Below are positions 6,018 through 6,307 of a stretch of DNA of 6,307 nt, piece after piece. Within the stretch, counting starts at the first letter, position 1. Each line of letters opens with the position of its first letter. This stretch comes from Flavobacteriales bacterium (GTDB lineage: Bacteria; Bacteroidota; Bacteroidia; Flavobacteriales; BACL11), in assembly GCA_002683775.1 (NCBI GenBank), contig NYTT01000038.1:1-6307 (forward strand), in the 5' to 3' direction. The notes below the pieces were generated by a model. The model saw nothing but the letters and a program-made list of their open reading frames with translations. It searched no databases and was not told the origin of the DNA. Both the position numbers and the translations under genes were made by a program.

Positions 6018-6307
6018 AATCAAGATAGCATCAGAAATTCTCTCCAATGGGGGTGTTATTTTATATCCAAGCGATACAATTTGGGGAATTGGTTGTGATG
6101 CAACAAACTTTTATGCAGTATCTAAAATCTTTAAACTTAAAAAAAGAGATAATAGTAAAGCCTTAATTACTTTAGTCGCTAACAAAGAAGAACAAGAAAA
6201 AATAACAGGTATTAAAAATGATCTGCAATTTGATAATAAACCAACTACTTTTATCTATCCTAATTCAAAATCATTAGCAAAAAATTTGATTGCAAGTAAC
6301 GGGTCTG
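6007..6307 (+). CDS. L-threonylcarbamoyladenylate synthase (TsaC/Sua5/YrdC family), N-terminal part (cut by right edge)
   Basis: This family makes threonylcarbamoyl-AMP from threonine, bicarbonate and ATP in the cytoplasm, the first step of t6A37 modification of ANN-decoding tRNAs. The 100 visible residues contain the characteristic GGVILYPSDTIWGIGCDATN (15-34), followed by AVSKIFKLKKRDNSKALITLV (37-57), which includes the K-x-R...SK substrate-binding motif (Lys45, Arg47, Ser50, Lys51). The ATG at 6007 starts inside the end of the glycosyltransferase gene (11-base overlap, different frame). The next ATG, at 6014, is in another frame and meets a stop after four codons, so 6007 is the best start. 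The frame is open to the window edge. Whether this is the short TsaC form (about 190-210 residues) or the longer Sua5 form with an extra C-terminal domain cannot be seen. Confidence 0.92.
   Translation, partial: MKNEIKIASEILSNGGVILYPSDTIWGIGCDATNFYAVSKIFKLKKRDNSKALITLVANKEEQEKITGIKNDLQFDNKPTTFIYPNSKSLAKNLIASNGS

Larger units (their letters stand above)
3332..6307 (+). other. Probable operon: dapD - GT-B glycosyltransferase - GT2 glycosyltransferase - tsaC/sua5
   Basis: The four genes read in the same direction with overlaps of 1 base (TAATG at 4145-4149), 1 base (TAATG at 5269-5273) and 11 bases (6007-6017). There is no room for internal terminators or separate promoters outside coding sequence. 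The arrangement predicts co-transcription and re-initiation coupling at the TAATG junctions. The right end of the operon lies beyond the window. The functions, cell-wall precursor synthesis, glycan assembly and tRNA modification, are all tied to growth, but no single pathway links them. Confidence 0.7.

Noticed and set aside
1..6307. Search for a mobile element, CRISPR array, tRNA/rRNA, toxin-antitoxin or defence system
   Set aside because: No direct-repeat arrays, transposase or integrase motifs, cloverleaf-like sequences or defence domains were found. All long frames are accounted for by the genes described.

Overview
The window is about 30% GC by eye. It carries a Bacteroidetes-type SecDF, a secreted protein with a type IX secretion (T9SS) C-terminal sorting domain, promoter-like TAnnTTTG boxes and no clear Shine-Dalgarno sequences. 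Together these point to a chromosomal segment of a member of the Bacteroidota, most likely a low-GC marine-type flavobacterium. That taxonomic reading is inference from family features, not a database result.

Layout: positions 1-948 (minus strand) hold the N-terminal 316 residues of secDF, which runs off the left edge. A divergent intergenic region (949-1119) follows, with a good promoter match for secDF and only a weak one for the rightward gene. Positions 1120-3297 (plus) encode a secreted, about 725-residue FG-GAP/VCBS beta-propeller-like protein with a signal peptide, nine Asp-rich calcium-loop-like motifs and a T9SS tail. After a 34-base gap comes a tightly packed rightward set. It contains dapD (3332-4147), a GT-B glycosyltransferase (4147-5271), a GT-A family 2 glycosyltransferase of the WaaE/KdtX type (5271-6017), and the start of an L-threonylcarbamoyladenylate synthase gene (TsaC/Sua5/YrdC, from 6007, cut by the right edge).

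How the genes relate: SecDF assists Sec export, the first step by which the signal-peptide-bearing T9SS cargo would leave the cytoplasm, although the two genes are transcribed in opposite directions and both products are widespread in this phylum. The dapD-GT-GT-tsaC set overlaps by 1, 1 and 11 bases and is probably one transcript. It mixes cell-wall precursor/lysine synthesis (DapD), surface glycan assembly (both glycosyltransferases) and tRNA t6A modification (TsaC). I see no mobile element, CRISPR array, tRNA, rRNA or convincing terminator. The window reads as ordinary core-genome content, and I find no strong evidence of a previously undescribed system. The most notable points are the promoter-like box almost touching the dapD start, the cysteine-rich insert in the T9SS protein, and the glycosyltransferase pair placed between two housekeeping genes.
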